NCBI RefSeq assembly: GCF_900111395.1
Contig: NZ_FOHV01000001.1
Location: 62,001-126,000, forward strand
From: Thorsellia anophelis DSM 18579
GTDB lineage: Bacteria > Pseudomonadota > Gammaproteobacteria > Enterobacterales > Thorselliaceae
Length of the DNA: 64,000 nucleotides
Direction of reading: 5' to 3'
Shown: positions 1 through 8,768 of the stretch, in pieces
Position numbering within the stretch: the stretch's first letter is position 1
Layout of the letters: every line of letters starts with the position of its first letter
Position numbers and translations under genes: made by a program
The notes under the pieces: model-generated
Databases searched by the model: none
The model's input: the letters and a program-made list of their open reading frames with translations, nothing else
Told to the model about the DNA's origin: nothing

Positions 1-225
1 ATCTTCATGTTTTGTCTGCACAACTTTAAACAAATTGATTAAATCAATATTAATATCATTCAATATATAGTTTGGGTAGTCAGTATTTAAAAATACGCTG
101 CCAGCTCCCACAAACGGCTCAATAAAACAGTCGCTGTCAGGTAAATGATGTTTAATAATATCTAAGCTTTTAAATTTTCCGCCTGCCCATTTTAGGAAAG
201 GTCTTTTTTTATCATAAGGTTTCAT
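1..225 (-). CDS. dam: DNA adenine methylase Dam, N-terminal part (cut by window edge)
   Basis: The first 75 codons of Dam, which methylates the adenine in GATC and supports mismatch repair and replication control. The translation begins MKPYDKKRPFLKWAGGK and carries the SAM-binding motif FVGAGSVF at about residues 39-46, followed by an NDIN stretch; both match the N-terminus of enterobacterial Dam. The catalytic DPPY motif would lie beyond the window. The frame is open to base 1. It lies just downstream of damX on the same strand, the order aroK-aroB-damX-dam known from E. coli. Start chosen at the ATG that opens the conserved N-terminus. Confidence 0.93.
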   Translation of the reverse strand, partial: MKPYDKKRPFLKWAGGKFKSLDIIKHHLPDSDCFIEPFVGAGSVFLNTDYPNYILNDINIDLINLFKVVQTKHED

Positions 226-274
226 AATGTATTATTGTTACTCTTTCTTAATGGAATATTCAATAATGAAATAG

Positions 275-1876
275 TTAAGGTGCTTCTCTCACCCACGGAT
301 TATTTTTTTGTAATGGGGCTGGAAGCGTACTGATTGCTCTTTGAGCTTCATTTCGAGAAGCATAATGGCCCGTTACTAAAATATACCATTTAGAACCATT
401 ACGCTCAGTTTCAATTACTCTGCCAGTTGTTAGATTTTGTTCTACGGCAAGTTTACGCAAACCTTCTGGCCTAGAGGCAGAAGCTACTTGTATAGAAATA
501 TTACCACCGCGACCATTATCAATTCTTTGATTAGTATTACTAATCTGGTTAGATTGATTTGTTTTTATCTGACTACTTGTTTCTTGGCTAGTAGTTTGTT
601 TCTCTTGAGATTGTAAAGATTTTGCTGATTCTTGCACTGTAGGATTGTTTACAGGTGTCGTAATTGTGTTTGGTGCAGCTGGACGAGGAATGGTTTGTCC
701 CTCAGGTATTGAGTTATTTATGACAGCTGTTTGAGGAGTAACTGTTTTTTGCTGATTAGTGGCCTCAACGGGATTCTGAGGCTGAGATTGTTTTATCGGT
801 TCTAACGATTTTTGTGTAGGCACAATTGCTTGGCTTGACGTTAATTGCGACTCATTAGTTTTTAAACTAGCCGATTCAATTACACCAGGGTTATTTTTGC
901 TCTTGGCTGGCGGAGGTGCATTTGTGTAGTCAGTCGAGGCTTGGCTGATTACATTTTCTTGTGCCGGTTGAACTTTGGCTTGTGTTTTAGCTGGTTCAAT
1001 CACACCAGGATTATTTTTATTATTAGCTGGTGGAGGTACATTTGTGTAGTCAGTTGAAGTTTGACTGACTATACTTTCTTGTGCAGGTTGAACTTTAGTT
1101 GGTGCTTTAGCCGATTCAATTAAACCAGGGTTATTTTTGCTGCTAGACGGTGGTGGTGTATTGGTCCGCTCTGTGGAAGTTTGAGGGGCAACCTTAGATA
1201 AATCTTCACTTGGAGTTTGGGGCGTAAGTTGTACTGCAGCGTTGTTTAGTTGATTTTGAACAATATTAGTTGTTTGAATTACTTTTTCTGTTTTTGGCGC
1301 TTCAACTGATGGCTGTTGGGTAATTGTCTGTGAAGCATTGCTGGTTTTATTATTTAAATCAATTTTTGCACTTTCTAAGCTTAGAGCTGTTTCTAATGAT
1401 TGGTTAGCAGAATTTGATTTTGTGATAGGTTTACTTCCAGCTAATGCATAATCAAGCGGTAGGCTGGAAATTGCTCCTTGTGATTGTGTTACTTCATTTG
1501 TTGTTGTACTGGCGCTGCTAGTTGTATTAATAGGTGTTAATTCAATTTCATTTTCAACTGGAATTTGTATTTCTTGAGATATGCCTGTACCTTCATTGGT
1601 TGTCTCTGATATAGACTGAGTATTGATGTTAAGAGGCACTGAGACACCATTTGTTTCTGCCGCTAAAATATCTGGCTCATTTGATGAATTTGAATATATT
1701 GCTGATTGAGGAATTTCAGGATCTTTTAGTAACAGCCAAATCGCAGTGAGTAATGCAACTAAAATGATGAAACCAGCACTCATGTACAGATAAAAGCCTA
1801 ATTTATTTTTAGGTTTTGATGCTGCACCATGTCTTCTAATAATGCGTTCTGGTTTGTCTATTTCAAAATTATCCAT
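275..1876 (-). CDS. damX: Cell division protein DamX (SPOR domain)
   Basis: Inner-membrane division protein that binds denuded septal peptidoglycan through a C-terminal SPOR domain. The protein (about 533 residues) has a short cytoplasmic N-terminus beginning MDNFEIDKPE, one membrane segment near residues 27-48 (AGFIILVALLTAIWLLL), and a very long low-complexity periplasmic linker rich in Gln, Ser, Thr and Pro. The last 75 or so residues form the SPOR domain (ISIQVASAS... WYILVTGHY... NPWVREAP). A TTG start at 1933 is possible, but the ATG at 1876 has AGAGG nine bases upstream and gives the expected N-terminus. The linker holds a 40-residue tandem repeat (separate entry). E. coli DamX is shorter (about 430 residues), so the linker has grown. 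Confidence 0.92.
   Translation of the reverse strand: MDNFEIDKPERIIRRHGAASKPKNKLGFYLYMSAGFIILVALLTAIWLLLKDPEIPQSAIYSNSSNEPDILAAETNGVSVPLNINTQSISETTNEGTGISQEIQIPVENEIELTPINTTSSASTTTNEVTQSQGAISSLPLDYALAGSKPITKSNSANQSLETALSLESAKIDLNNKTSNASQTITQQPSVEAPKTEKVIQTTNIVQNQLNNAAVQLTPQTPSEDLSKVAPQTSTERTNTPPPSSSKNNPGLIESAKAPTKVQPAQESIVSQTSTDYTNVPPPANNKNNPGVIEPAKTQAKVQPAQENVISQASTDYTNAPPPAKSKNNPGVIESASLKTNESQLTSSQAIVPTQKSLEPIKQSQPQNPVEATNQQKTVTPQTAVINNSIPEGQTIPRPAAPNTITTPVNNPTVQESAKSLQSQEKQTTSQETSSQIKTNQSNQISNTNQRIDNGRGGNISIQVASASRPEGLRKLAVEQNLTTGRVIETERNGSKWYILVTGHYASRNEAQRAISTLPAPLQKNNPWVREAP
869..1180 (-). repeat. 120-bp in-frame tandem repeat in the damX linker
   Basis: Two full 120-bp units and one partial unit (about 72 bp) encode a 40-residue repeat of the form [TA]STDYTNxPPP, then KNNPGxIE, then KVQPAQE. 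Unit boundaries read on the minus strand are about 1180, 1060 and 940. Nucleotide identity between units is high (shared ccaggattatttt-type cores spaced 120 bp), suggesting recent duplication. It lengthens the periplasmic linker between the membrane segment and the SPOR domain. Confidence 0.85.
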
Positions 1877-2084
1877 ACTTAAAAACCTCTTTCTATCTTT
1901 AAAAATGTTCCAATAACATCTAGTATTATCCAAGATTATCTGATGTATTGGGTAACCATTTTATAATGATAAGTACTTAGTATTAGATAAGTACCTATCT
2001 ATATTATTTAAAAACTGACTAAAAGCCGCGATTGACTGATTATAGCCTATGTGAGCGATTCAATGTTGAAAAAGAAGTCATCTT

Positions 2085-3182
2085 TTAAAGACAGGACTCT
2101 ATTGCTTTTATAACAATTTCTTGGTTAATTTCTTGTTTTACGGTAGCTTGACCAATACCAATCGGAATAACAAGCCGTAATTTTCCTGCGAGTACTTTTT
2201 TATCTCGCATCATATGAGGCATGTAGGACTCTATTGGCATGGTATCTGGTGCTTTAATCGGTAATTTAGCTTTGGCTAGTAATTGTTGAATCCGCACTTT
2301 TTGTTCATCTTTCATGCAGCCTAACTGTATTGCTGTTTCACAAGCCATTAACATACCGACTGATACAGCCTCTCCATGCAACCAATTACCATATCCCATT
2401 TGAGCTTCAATTGCATGCCCAAATGTATGCCCAAGGTTAAGCAGTGCTCTATCTCCTTGCTCTTTTTCATCTCGCTCAACAACTTCTGCCTTTAGTTCAC
2501 AGCAACGTTTTATTGCATATTTAAGTGATACCGGGTCAAGGGCCATAAGTTTTTCGATATGCCTTTCTAGCCAATTAAAAAAATCAGAATCGAAAATAAT
2601 GCCATACTTTATCACTTCTGCAATACCAGCTGAAAATTCTCTCGCTGGCAATGTGGATAAGCAATTGATATCAATAATTACTGATTGAGGTTGATAAAAT
2701 GCACCAATCATATTTTTTCCAAGAGGATGGTTAACAGCTGTTTTGCCTCCAACTGATGAGTCTACTTGTGATAAGAGCGTTGTTGGGATTTGGATAAAAT
2801 CGATACCCCTTTGATAGCAAGCGGCAGCAAAACCAACAAGATCTCCAATTACCCCACCACCTAATGCAATTAGAATCGAATCTCGAGAAAAATTTTGCTC
2901 AAGTAGGCTTGTAAATATGGTGTTTGATGTTTCAAGTGATTTAAATTGTTCACCATCTGGTATGGCAAGAGATTGAATATTATTTGTTTTATCTTTTAGG
3001 CAAGTTTTGATACTTTCAAGATATAATGGTTCAATAGTTGTATTAGTAATAATCATCACTTTTTGGTTTGATTTAATTGAATCAAAAATATGCTTATTAG
3101 CAAATAGACCTTGTTCAATATAAATCGGGTAGCTCCTGTCTCCTAACTTAACAGTGAGTGCTGGGTCTAATAGTTTTTCCAT
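2085..3182 (-). CDS. aroB: 3-dehydroquinate synthase AroB
   Basis: Second step of the shikimate pathway: converts DAHP to 3-dehydroquinate using NAD and a divalent metal, in the cytosol. The 365-residue protein has the usual length. Visible signatures are the NAD-binding [11 protein letters not shown], the [17 protein letters not shown] loop with the active-site Lys, the metal-binding Glu in AEVIKYG, and the metal-binding His residues in [12 protein letters not shown] and [10 protein letters not shown]. The ATG has AGGA nine bases upstream. It lies 97 bp downstream of aroK on the same strand and 208 bp upstream of damX, the standard enterobacterial cluster. Confidence 0.97.
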   Translation of the reverse strand: MEKLLDPALTVKLGDRSYPIYIEQGLFANKHIFDSIKSNQKVMIITNTTIEPLYLESIKTCLKDKTNNIQSLAIPDGEQFKSLETSNTIFTSLLEQNFSRDSILIALGGGVIGDLVGFAAACYQRGIDFIQIPTTLLSQVDSSVGGKTAVNHPLGKNMIGAFYQPQSVIIDINCLSTLPAREFSAGIAEVIKYGIIFDSDFFNWLERHIEKLMALDPVSLKYAIKRCCELKAEVVERDEKEQGDRALLNLGHTFGHAIEAQMGYGNWLHGEAVSVGMLMACETAIQLGCMKDEQKVRIQQLLAKAKLPIKAPDTMPIESYMPHMMRDKKVLAGKLRLVIPIGIGQATVKQEINQEIVIKAIESCL

Positions 3183-3279
3183 GTGATTTATCCTGTTATT
3201 AAAATAAAAAATGATTGTTTGATTTTTTGTTTTTAGACTAAAACAATTTTAGCGATTAGTCATTTAATATTTAAAATCA

Positions 3280-3828
3280 TTATGTTTTTAAGTTAAGAGT
3301 ATTGATTTCTTCGATTATCATATTTGCTACTGTTTTGGGCTTGTAGATATCAGTTTGTATGATGATATGTGCAGTCTCTATATATAACGGATTTCTTTCT
3401 AATGCTAATTGTTCTAACAAGATTTTTTTAGAGGGCGCATTTTTTAACAATGGCCTTTTACTATCATTACGTGTTCTTTGGAGTTGTTTTTCCACTGAAG
3501 TAGAAAGATAAACAACGATCCCCATTTCTTTTAATAACTTTCGTGTTTTTTCAGACTTGATGGCACCACCACCAGTAGAGAGGACTATTTCGTCTAATTG
3601 GCAGAGCTCAGCAATTATTTTTTCTTCCCTTACTCTAAATCCAGCTTCACCTTCTACATCAAATATCCAGCTAATATTAATTCCTGCACGGGTTTCAATT
3701 TCTTCATCAGAATCATAAAAAGGACGATTAAGTTGTTTAGCTAGGTGTTTTCCTATAGTTGTTTTTCCTGCAGCCATAGGACCTATCAATATGATATTTT
3801 TTACCTTAGTACCGTTATGTGTATTCAT
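3280..3828 (-). CDS. aroK: Shikimate kinase AroK
   Basis: Phosphorylates shikimate with ATP in the chorismate pathway. The 182-residue protein has the Walker A loop [11 protein letters not shown] near residues 17-27, the shikimate-binding FYDSDEEIE, the substrate-binding STGGGA motif and the lid segment RNDSKRPLL. Length and N-terminus fit AroK rather than AroL. The Shine-Dalgarno sequence is weak. It is the first gene of the minus-strand aroK-aroB-damX-dam cluster, so the cluster promoter should lie in the region just above 3828. Confidence 0.96.
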   Translation of the reverse strand: MNTHNGTKVKNIILIGPMAAGKTTIGKHLAKQLNRPFYDSDEEIETRAGINISWIFDVEGEAGFRVREEKIIAELCQLDEIVLSTGGGAIKSEKTRKLLKEMGIVVYLSTSVEKQLQRTRNDSKRPLLKNAPSKKILLEQLALERNPLYIETAHIIIQTDIYKPKTVANMIIEEINTLNLKT

Positions 3829-5233
3829 ATAAAATCATCTGTAAGTTATGAAAAAAATTTTATTATCTACTGGGTTTCGATGAGATATATCATGACAAAC
3901 TCTGCCCATATTCGTTCTTTTTACCTAGTAAAGTGTAATGAGGAGATCTAACTTATAATAAGTAGAATTGTTAATTCTGTAATTATTTCCCTGTGGATAT
4001 CGCTATTTAGCTAGTATAGTAAATTAAAATTTCTCTGATTTATGCGATATTTTTATCTGCGTAAAAAACAACATTATAAATAGATAAACTGCAATCTGTA
4101 TTATGATATCAGCTTTATTCTATTGCAAACAGATTAAAACATAGACCTAAGCTTTAGCAAGCTATTTATTAACTGAGCATATGTTACTATTTAAAGATGC
4201 CTCTTTATATGCTTTTATTACAAATTATTGATTTATTTTGTTTTTATTCCAGGGTTGAACGTCGTAATTAAGTCCATCTTTTGTTTGTCATTTTTAATAT
4301 TTGCTAAATTATTGTCAATTTCATGTGCGACTTATCCATCACTAAACACCTACGGTTATGCTTTAACACTTCCAAATAGATTCTGGCCCAATACTTTTTC
4401 ATCAATGACAATTGAAAATCAAATACTGCATACTACCGCGACTAACAATTCTGATGTATGTTTTGAATCACAAGTAGCTGGTTACCGTTTACCAACTGAG
4501 GATTAATTTACCGCTATCATGCTATTGATAAACTAAAATAGCAGACCAAGAAAATGCTTGGATTATAGATCATCCTATGACGTATTAGAGGAACTAACAG
4601 GCATAACCAAAGAAAATTTTTTGAGGACTATGCACTTGTGACTTGAATTCGCCAGAGGATATTTAGTTGAATTTAAATATTTAAATCAAATGCCTCTAAT
4701 GATAGATAGGTTTATGTTTTAATATATTAAATTTTTTTGTCATTTTGACACATCTTATCAATGTGGGTATAAACATAGTAAAATGATTAGTTTGTTGTAT
4801 TTCATGCAGACTTAATTTTTAGTGTTAGAATTGTGAAATGCTAGCGGTAAGATTAGTGATTGATTGGATTCTTAATTTTTTTGAGTGAACAGAGGACTAA
4901 AAGTATTTAAAGCAGATGAACCTAATTTATTTTTTGCTTTTAAATTTGATAGTTTTTTCAAAAAGACCATCATTTTTTATCCAAATTCATTTACTCCTAA
5001 GAAGTATTAAGTTTGATTTCATTTTTATAAACAATGATCTAATTCCTAATTGAACATAATAAATGTGAGCAGATAAGCGAGCAAGATTACAATTAAATAT
5101 AATCTTATCTCAGTATTTTTAATAATTTTTTAGGATTTCGATAGAAATTTAACGTTAAAGTAGTAATATAGGGCTTGGTTTTAATCACTCACTTGAATAA
5201 TGATTTACTCTTTAAAATAGATAAAAGGCAATT
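3829..5233. other. 1.4-kb gene-poor stretch between aroK and zapB
   Basis: AT-rich sequence between two divergently transcribed genes. It must carry the promoters for aroK (leftward) and zapB (rightward), but no site stands out enough to mark. The only notable frame is the one at 4255-4506 and its interrupted continuation to about 4710 (separate entry). No RNA gene, insertion sequence or clear terminator was seen. Its length is unusual for this compact chromosome and suggests a decayed gene. Confidence 0.6.
4255..4506 (+). pseudogene. Possible remnant of an exported protein gene, unrecognised
   Basis: I do not recognise this frame. A TTG at 4255 directly follows an AGGG and would give about 83 residues: a hydrophobic stretch resembling a signal peptide ending in SISC, then a polar segment ending VAGYRLPTED. 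After the TAA at 4506 the same frame continues with only two more stops (near 4536 and 4639) up to about 4710, including readable runs such as DVLEELTGITKENF and ARGYLVEFKYLNQMP. This pattern suggests a once longer gene broken by nonsense mutations. It may equally be chance in AT-rich DNA. Confidence 0.2.
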
Positions 5234-5599
5234 ATGGAAATTTTAGAACAATTAGAACAACGCATCTTACAGTTATTAGACAATATGAGCTTAATGCAAA
5301 TGGAAATTGATGAGCTTACCGATAAAAATGCGCAGTTGCTTGAGCAGGCGCAAAAGTCAGAGAATTTAGAAGCTGAGGTTGCTAAAATTAGATTAGAGCA
5401 AGTTGAATGGCAAAATCGATTAAGACATCTTTTAGGGCGCATTGATGAAGTTTCTGAGCCTGATATGTCTAAAGTTAATTCCGTTCAAATAGATGACTCT
5501 ACGACACAACCGACAATTAATGTTGAACACTATCAAGTCGATACTGGTTTTTCACCTGTATCAGATGAAGTGAGTGAAAGACAACAAACATTATTATGA
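5234..5599 (+). CDS. zapB: Cell division protein ZapB with extended C-terminal tail
   Basis: ZapB is a small coiled-coil protein that assembles at mid-cell with ZapA and FtsZ and also contacts MatP. Residues 1-75 match the family: a heptad-rich coiled coil beginning MEILEQLEQRILQLLD, the LMQMEIDELTDKN segment and the signature end WQNRLRHLLGRIDEV. ZapB is normally about 80 residues; this protein has 121, with a polar, probably disordered tail of about 45 residues after the coiled coil. Start ATG has AAAGG just upstream. matP lies 0.7 kb downstream on the same strand, so both ends of the Ter-linkage (ZapB-MatP) are encoded nearby. Confidence 0.87.
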   Translation: MEILEQLEQRILQLLDNMSLMQMEIDELTDKNAQLLEQAQKSENLEAEVAKIRLEQVEWQNRLRHLLGRIDEVSEPDMSKVNSVQIDDSTTQPTINVEHYQVDTGFSPVSDEVSERQQTLL

Positions 5600-5647
5600 T
5601 CTTGTTAATGTTATATTAGCATACTTGATTTTGCTTGGGGTCTTTCT

Positions 5648-6268
5648 ATGCAATTCTTATATTGGTTAGATATTTTAGGAACGGCTGTGTTTGCCATATC
5701 AGGTGTTTTATTAGCTGGTAAGTTAAAAATGGATCCATTTGGTGTGCTGGTATTAGGCACTGTGACTGCAATTGGTGGTGGTACGATCAGAGATTTACTT
5801 TTAGATGTACCAGTTTTTTGGATTGTTGATTCGACAGATCTTGTTATTGCTATATTGACCTGTTTTGTTACGATTGCTTTGGTCAGAGCCCCAGCTAAAC
5901 TACCTAGGTGGCTTTTACCTGTGCTAGATGCTATTGGTCTTGCTGTTTTTGTTGGTATTGGCGTTAATAAAGCGATAGGGCAAGAAGTCAATGTTCTTAT
6001 TGCGATTTGTATGGGCGTTATCACCGGTGTGGGTGGGGGAATGATAAGAGATACCCTCGCTCGTGAAATCCCTATGATTTTGAGAAAAGAGGTGTATGCG
6101 ACTGCTTGTATTTTTGGTGGGGCTACCCATGCAGTGAGTCATGTATATTTCGATGTTGCGCAATCAATTGCAATGTTGCTTGGCATTACAGTGACTTTAT
6201 TGATTAGACTGACAGCGATTAGGTGGAAATTACAATTGCCAACTTTCGCGTTAGATAATAGTGCTTAA
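5648..6268 (+). CDS. yadS: TRIC-type (UPF0126) inner-membrane protein YadS
   Basis: Seven-helix membrane protein of the TRIC/UPF0126 family, whose characterised relatives form cation channels; the physiological role of YadS itself is unsettled. The 206-residue sequence is very close to E. coli YadS: WLDILGTAVFAISGVLLAG at the N-terminus, the two glycine-rich GGGTIRD and GGGMIRD repeat motifs with conserved Arg and Asp, and the end LPTFALD. The two motifs mark the internal duplication of the fold. GGGG lies a few bases upstream of the ATG. It follows zapB by 48 bp and may be cotranscribed with it. Confidence 0.9.
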   Translation: MQFLYWLDILGTAVFAISGVLLAGKLKMDPFGVLVLGTVTAIGGGTIRDLLLDVPVFWIVDSTDLVIAILTCFVTIALVRAPAKLPRWLLPVLDAIGLAVFVGIGVNKAIGQEVNVLIAICMGVITGVGGGMIRDTLAREIPMILRKEVYATACIFGGATHAVSHVYFDVAQSIAMLLGITVTLLIRLTAIRWKLQLPTFALDNSA

Positions 6269-6338
6269 ATAACATACAAATAAATAGATGGGATTTTATG
6301 ATAGCTCTTTAATTGAGCTTGTCATCACTGAGTGTTAT

Positions 6339-6788
6339 ATGAAATATAAAAAACTTGAAAATCTAGAAGCAGGCTGGAAATGGCTTTATTTGATGAAAAA
6401 ATCACATGAAGGCCATTTTATCACTAAATATAAAGTTAAAAGTGAAGATGAACACCTAACAAATACACTGCAATCCATTGAAAATCAACCTGAATTAATT
6501 AATGAGTGGATAAGTGAACATCTGAGCCCAGATTTAGTGGTTAAACTTGATCAAGCTATCAGGGCGAGAAGAAAGCGATTTTTTAACGCAGAGCACCAAA
6601 CAACTAGAAAAAAATCTATTGATTTAGAATACTCTGTTTGGCAAAGGTTATCTAAACTATCAAAGCGACGAGAAAAAACCTTATCTGAAACTATAATTCA
6701 ACTCATAGAAGACGCAGAAGAGAAAGATAAATATGCGAAGCGGATCAACACGCTTCGCAATGATATAGAAGATATTTTGAAAAATTAA
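6339..6788 (+). CDS. matP: Macrodomain Ter organiser MatP
   Basis: MatP binds matS sites in the Ter region, organises that macrodomain and links it to the divisome through ZapB. The 149-residue protein starts MKYKKLENLEAGWKW and has the DNA-binding ribbon-helix-helix core RKKSIDLEYSVWQRLSKLSKRREKTLSETI, preceded by RARRKRFFNAEHQ and followed by a C-terminal coiled coil (family tetramerisation region). An in-frame ATG at 6288 would add 17 residues absent from the family, so the ATG at 6339 is preferred; this gives the E. coli length. Its stop lies 7 bp from the convergent rlmN stop. Confidence 0.95.
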   Translation: MKYKKLENLEAGWKWLYLMKKSHEGHFITKYKVKSEDEHLTNTLQSIENQPELINEWISEHLSPDLVVKLDQAIRARRKRFFNAEHQTTRKKSIDLEYSVWQRLSKLSKRREKTLSETIIQLIEDAEEKDKYAKRINTLRNDIEDILKN

Positions 6789-6795
6789 ATATGAA

Positions 6796-7965
6796 TTAAA
6801 GTCTATTTAAAATTATGCTATTTTCACGCTGTTTCTTTTTTAGGGTGCGCTTAGTTCTATCAATCACATCCCCTGCTAGTTGTCCACAAGCGGCGTCTAT
6901 ATCATCTCCACGGGTTCTACGTACAATAGTAATAAAACCGTACTCCATAAGCACTTTTGCAAATTTATCAATACGTGTATTAGAGCTACGTCCATATGGT
7001 GCACCTGGAAAAGGGTTCCATGGAATAAGGTTAATTTTTGCTGGCGTATCTTTTAGGCATTCGGCAAGTTGGTGGGCTTGCTCAATACTATCATTAATAT
7101 TATTGAGCATGACATATTCAACCGTTACACGCCCATGATTAGCATTAGATTTTGCTAAATATCGCCTTACTGAAGCTAAAAATGCTTCAATATTATATTT
7201 TTTATTGACTGGAACTAATTCATTTCTAAGTTCATCTGTTGGAGCGTGTAGAGAAATAGCTAAGGCAACATCTATCATATCCCCAAGTTTATCAAGTGCA
7301 GGCACAACACCAGATGTCGATAAGGTTACTCTTCTTTTTGATAGACCAAAGCCTAAATCATCTAGCATTAATTCCATTGCAGGGACTACATTATTCAAGT
7401 TAAGTAAGGGTTCACCCATACCCATCATTACAACATTAGTAATAGGTCTATTATCAGATAGTTTTGCAGCACCAAGGATTTTAGCTGCTCGCCATACTTG
7501 CCCTATTATTTCCGATACTCTTAAGTTACGATTAAATCCTTGTTGTGCAGTCGAGCAAAATGTACATTCAAGAGCGCATCCAACTTGTGAGGAAACACAT
7601 AAGGTTGCCCTATCCGAGTCAGGTATATATACCGTTTCAACTTGTTGATCACCAACTGTAAACGCCCATTTAATGGTGCCATCTTTTGCTCTTTGTTCTT
7701 CTGCAACTTTAGGTGCATCAATATAAGCAACATTTTTTAATTTTTCTCGTAACACTTTATTGATGTCAGTCATTAAATCAAAGTCATCATAGCAATAATG
7801 ATAAATCCAACGCATGACTTGATCTGCACGGAATGGTTTTTCATCTAGGGAGATAAAAAATTCACGCATTTGAGTGCGCGTCAAATCGAGTAAATTAATT
7901 TTACCTTGGGATGAGTGTAGTGGGGAGGTATCTTTAGTTGTGACTTCTTGATTCATTGTTGTCAT
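6796..7965 (-). CDS. rlmN: Dual-specificity RNA methyltransferase RlmN
   Basis: Radical-SAM enzyme that makes 2-methyladenosine at A2503 of 23S rRNA and A37 of some tRNAs. The 389-residue protein shows the CxxxCxxC iron-sulfur motif ([19 protein letters not shown]), the [11 protein letters not shown]-binding stretch, the STSG segment and the C-terminal catalytic Cys in [11 protein letters not shown]. The other catalytic Cys is in the radical-SAM region. Starts at 7965 or 7956 (MTTMNQ) are both possible; neither has a strong Shine-Dalgarno sequence. It lies 62 bp downstream of ndk, the same order as in E. coli. Confidence 0.96.
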   Translation of the reverse strand: MTTMNQEVTTKDTSPLHSSQGKINLLDLTRTQMREFFISLDEKPFRADQVMRWIYHYCYDDFDLMTDINKVLREKLKNVAYIDAPKVAEEQRAKDGTIKWAFTVGDQQVETVYIPDSDRATLCVSSQVGCALECTFCSTAQQGFNRNLRVSEIIGQVWRAAKILGAAKLSDNRPITNVVMMGMGEPLLNLNNVVPAMELMLDDLGFGLSKRRVTLSTSGVVPALDKLGDMIDVALAISLHAPTDELRNELVPVNKKYNIEAFLASVRRYLAKSNANHGRVTVEYVMLNNINDSIEQAHQLAECLKDTPAKINLIPWNPFPGAPYGRSSNTRIDKFAKVLMEYGFITIVRRTRGDDIDAACGQLAGDVIDRTKRTLKKKQRENSIILNRL

Positions 7966-8027
7966 GTTTTTTTAATTATTTACATATTGAGCTTAACAAA
8001 CTGTTTGCCAAGCTCAAAATAATAGGG

Positions 8028-8453
8028 TTAGCGAGGACAGATTTCATCATCAGCGAAGAAGTATGCAATTTCGCGTGCTGCTGATTCAACCGCATCTGAA
8101 CCATGAACAGCATTAGCTGTAAAGCTATCAGCGTAATCAGCACGTAACGTTCCTGCTAGCGCATTAGCAGGATTCGTCGCGCCCATTAGATCTCTGTGGC
8201 GTAATACTGCATTTTCACCTTCTAAAACTTGGACAACAATCGGGCCTGAGGTCATAAAGGTAACTAAGTCGTTAAAAAAAGGACGTTCTTTGTGTTCAGC
8301 ATAAAAACCTTCTGCTTGTTCACGGCTCAAGTGAAGCATTTTTGCTGCAATTATTTTGAAACCTGCAGCTTCAAATCTTGAATAAATAGCACCAATTGCA
8401 TTTTTAGCAACTGCATTTGGTTTTATAATAGAAAAAGTACGTTCAATAGCCAT
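8028..8453 (-). CDS. ndk: Nucleoside diphosphate kinase Ndk
   Basis: Transfers the gamma phosphate between nucleoside di- and triphosphates through a phospho-histidine. The 141-residue protein has the family length. The catalytic His sits in [12 protein letters not shown], with the substrate loop at [15 protein letters not shown] and the nucleotide-binding RDLMGATNP. The N-terminus [14 protein letters not shown] is typical. AGGAG lies six bases before the ATG. It has rlmN downstream; a perfect 18-bp inverted repeat sits about 30 bp upstream of its start (separate entry). Confidence 0.97.
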   Translation of the reverse strand: MAIERTFSIIKPNAVAKNAIGAIYSRFEAAGFKIIAAKMLHLSREQAEGFYAEHKERPFFNDLVTFMTSGPIVVQVLEGENAVLRHRDLMGATNPANALAGTLRADYADSFTANAVHGSDAVESAAREIAYFFADDEICPR

Positions 8454-8482
8454 GTCTACTCCTGATGGTTAAAAGTGAGATA

Positions 8483-8521
8483 AATTCAAACCTTTTAGAT
8501 GGGATCTAAAAGGTTTGAATT
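8483..8521 (-). promoter_or_regulatory. Perfect 18-bp inverted repeat upstream of ndk
   Basis: The arms at 8483-8500 and 8504-8521 are exact reverse complements (aattcaaaccttttagat on the left) around a 3-base loop (ggg). It starts 30 bp upstream of the ndk ATG. As RNA it would form a long stable hairpin in an ndk leader. As DNA it could be an operator. It could also end transcription coming from tex, although no clear U-run follows it on the minus strand. Function is not determined by the sequence. Confidence 0.6.
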
Positions 8522-8584
8522 ATGCCATTTCAAGTAACCGAAATAAAGCATTTATCAAATTACCCAGTGAATTTATCCATTTGT

Positions 8585-8743
8585 CCTTATATCCCCTTTC
8601 TCTAAGGAAGGATGACAAATAGTTCACAATAAGCATTCTTTAATAGGTTATTTGATGTGTTATGTAGAATGCATGAGTGATAATTTATGTAATTGAAGGT
8701 GCTCAGCATGAATCCCCTTGCTTTAGCAGGGGGAGGATCTCAA
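8585..8743 (+). mobile_element. Traces of IS200/IS605-type ends between ndk and tex
   Basis: At 8710-8743 the plus strand reads gaatccccttgctttag then a mirrored GC-rich arm and ggaggatctcaa. This is the layout of the right end (omega-RNA 3' end) of IS605-family TnpB elements as I remember them: a CCCC...GGGG hairpin with a CTTTAG loop, then GGAGGATnTCAA. At 8585-8596 the 12-mer ccttatatcccc is identical to part of the right-end hairpin of the IS200-type relic near 59.38 kb. No transposase or tnpB reading frame survives. The alternative, a tex terminator, is less likely because no U-run follows on the minus strand. Confidence 0.5.
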
Positions 8744-8768
8744 CACTAATGCATATAAGATTTTACCG

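Noticed and set aside
1877-1933. TTG-initiated N-terminal extension of damX
   Set aside because: The ATG at 1876 has AGAGG at good spacing and begins the conserved DamX N-terminus; the extension looks like leader sequence.
7205-7648. Long plus-strand frame inside rlmN
   Set aside because: It is antisense to a clearly conserved gene and has no family features; similar shadows occur in tex, ileS, glpK and pckA and were left out.
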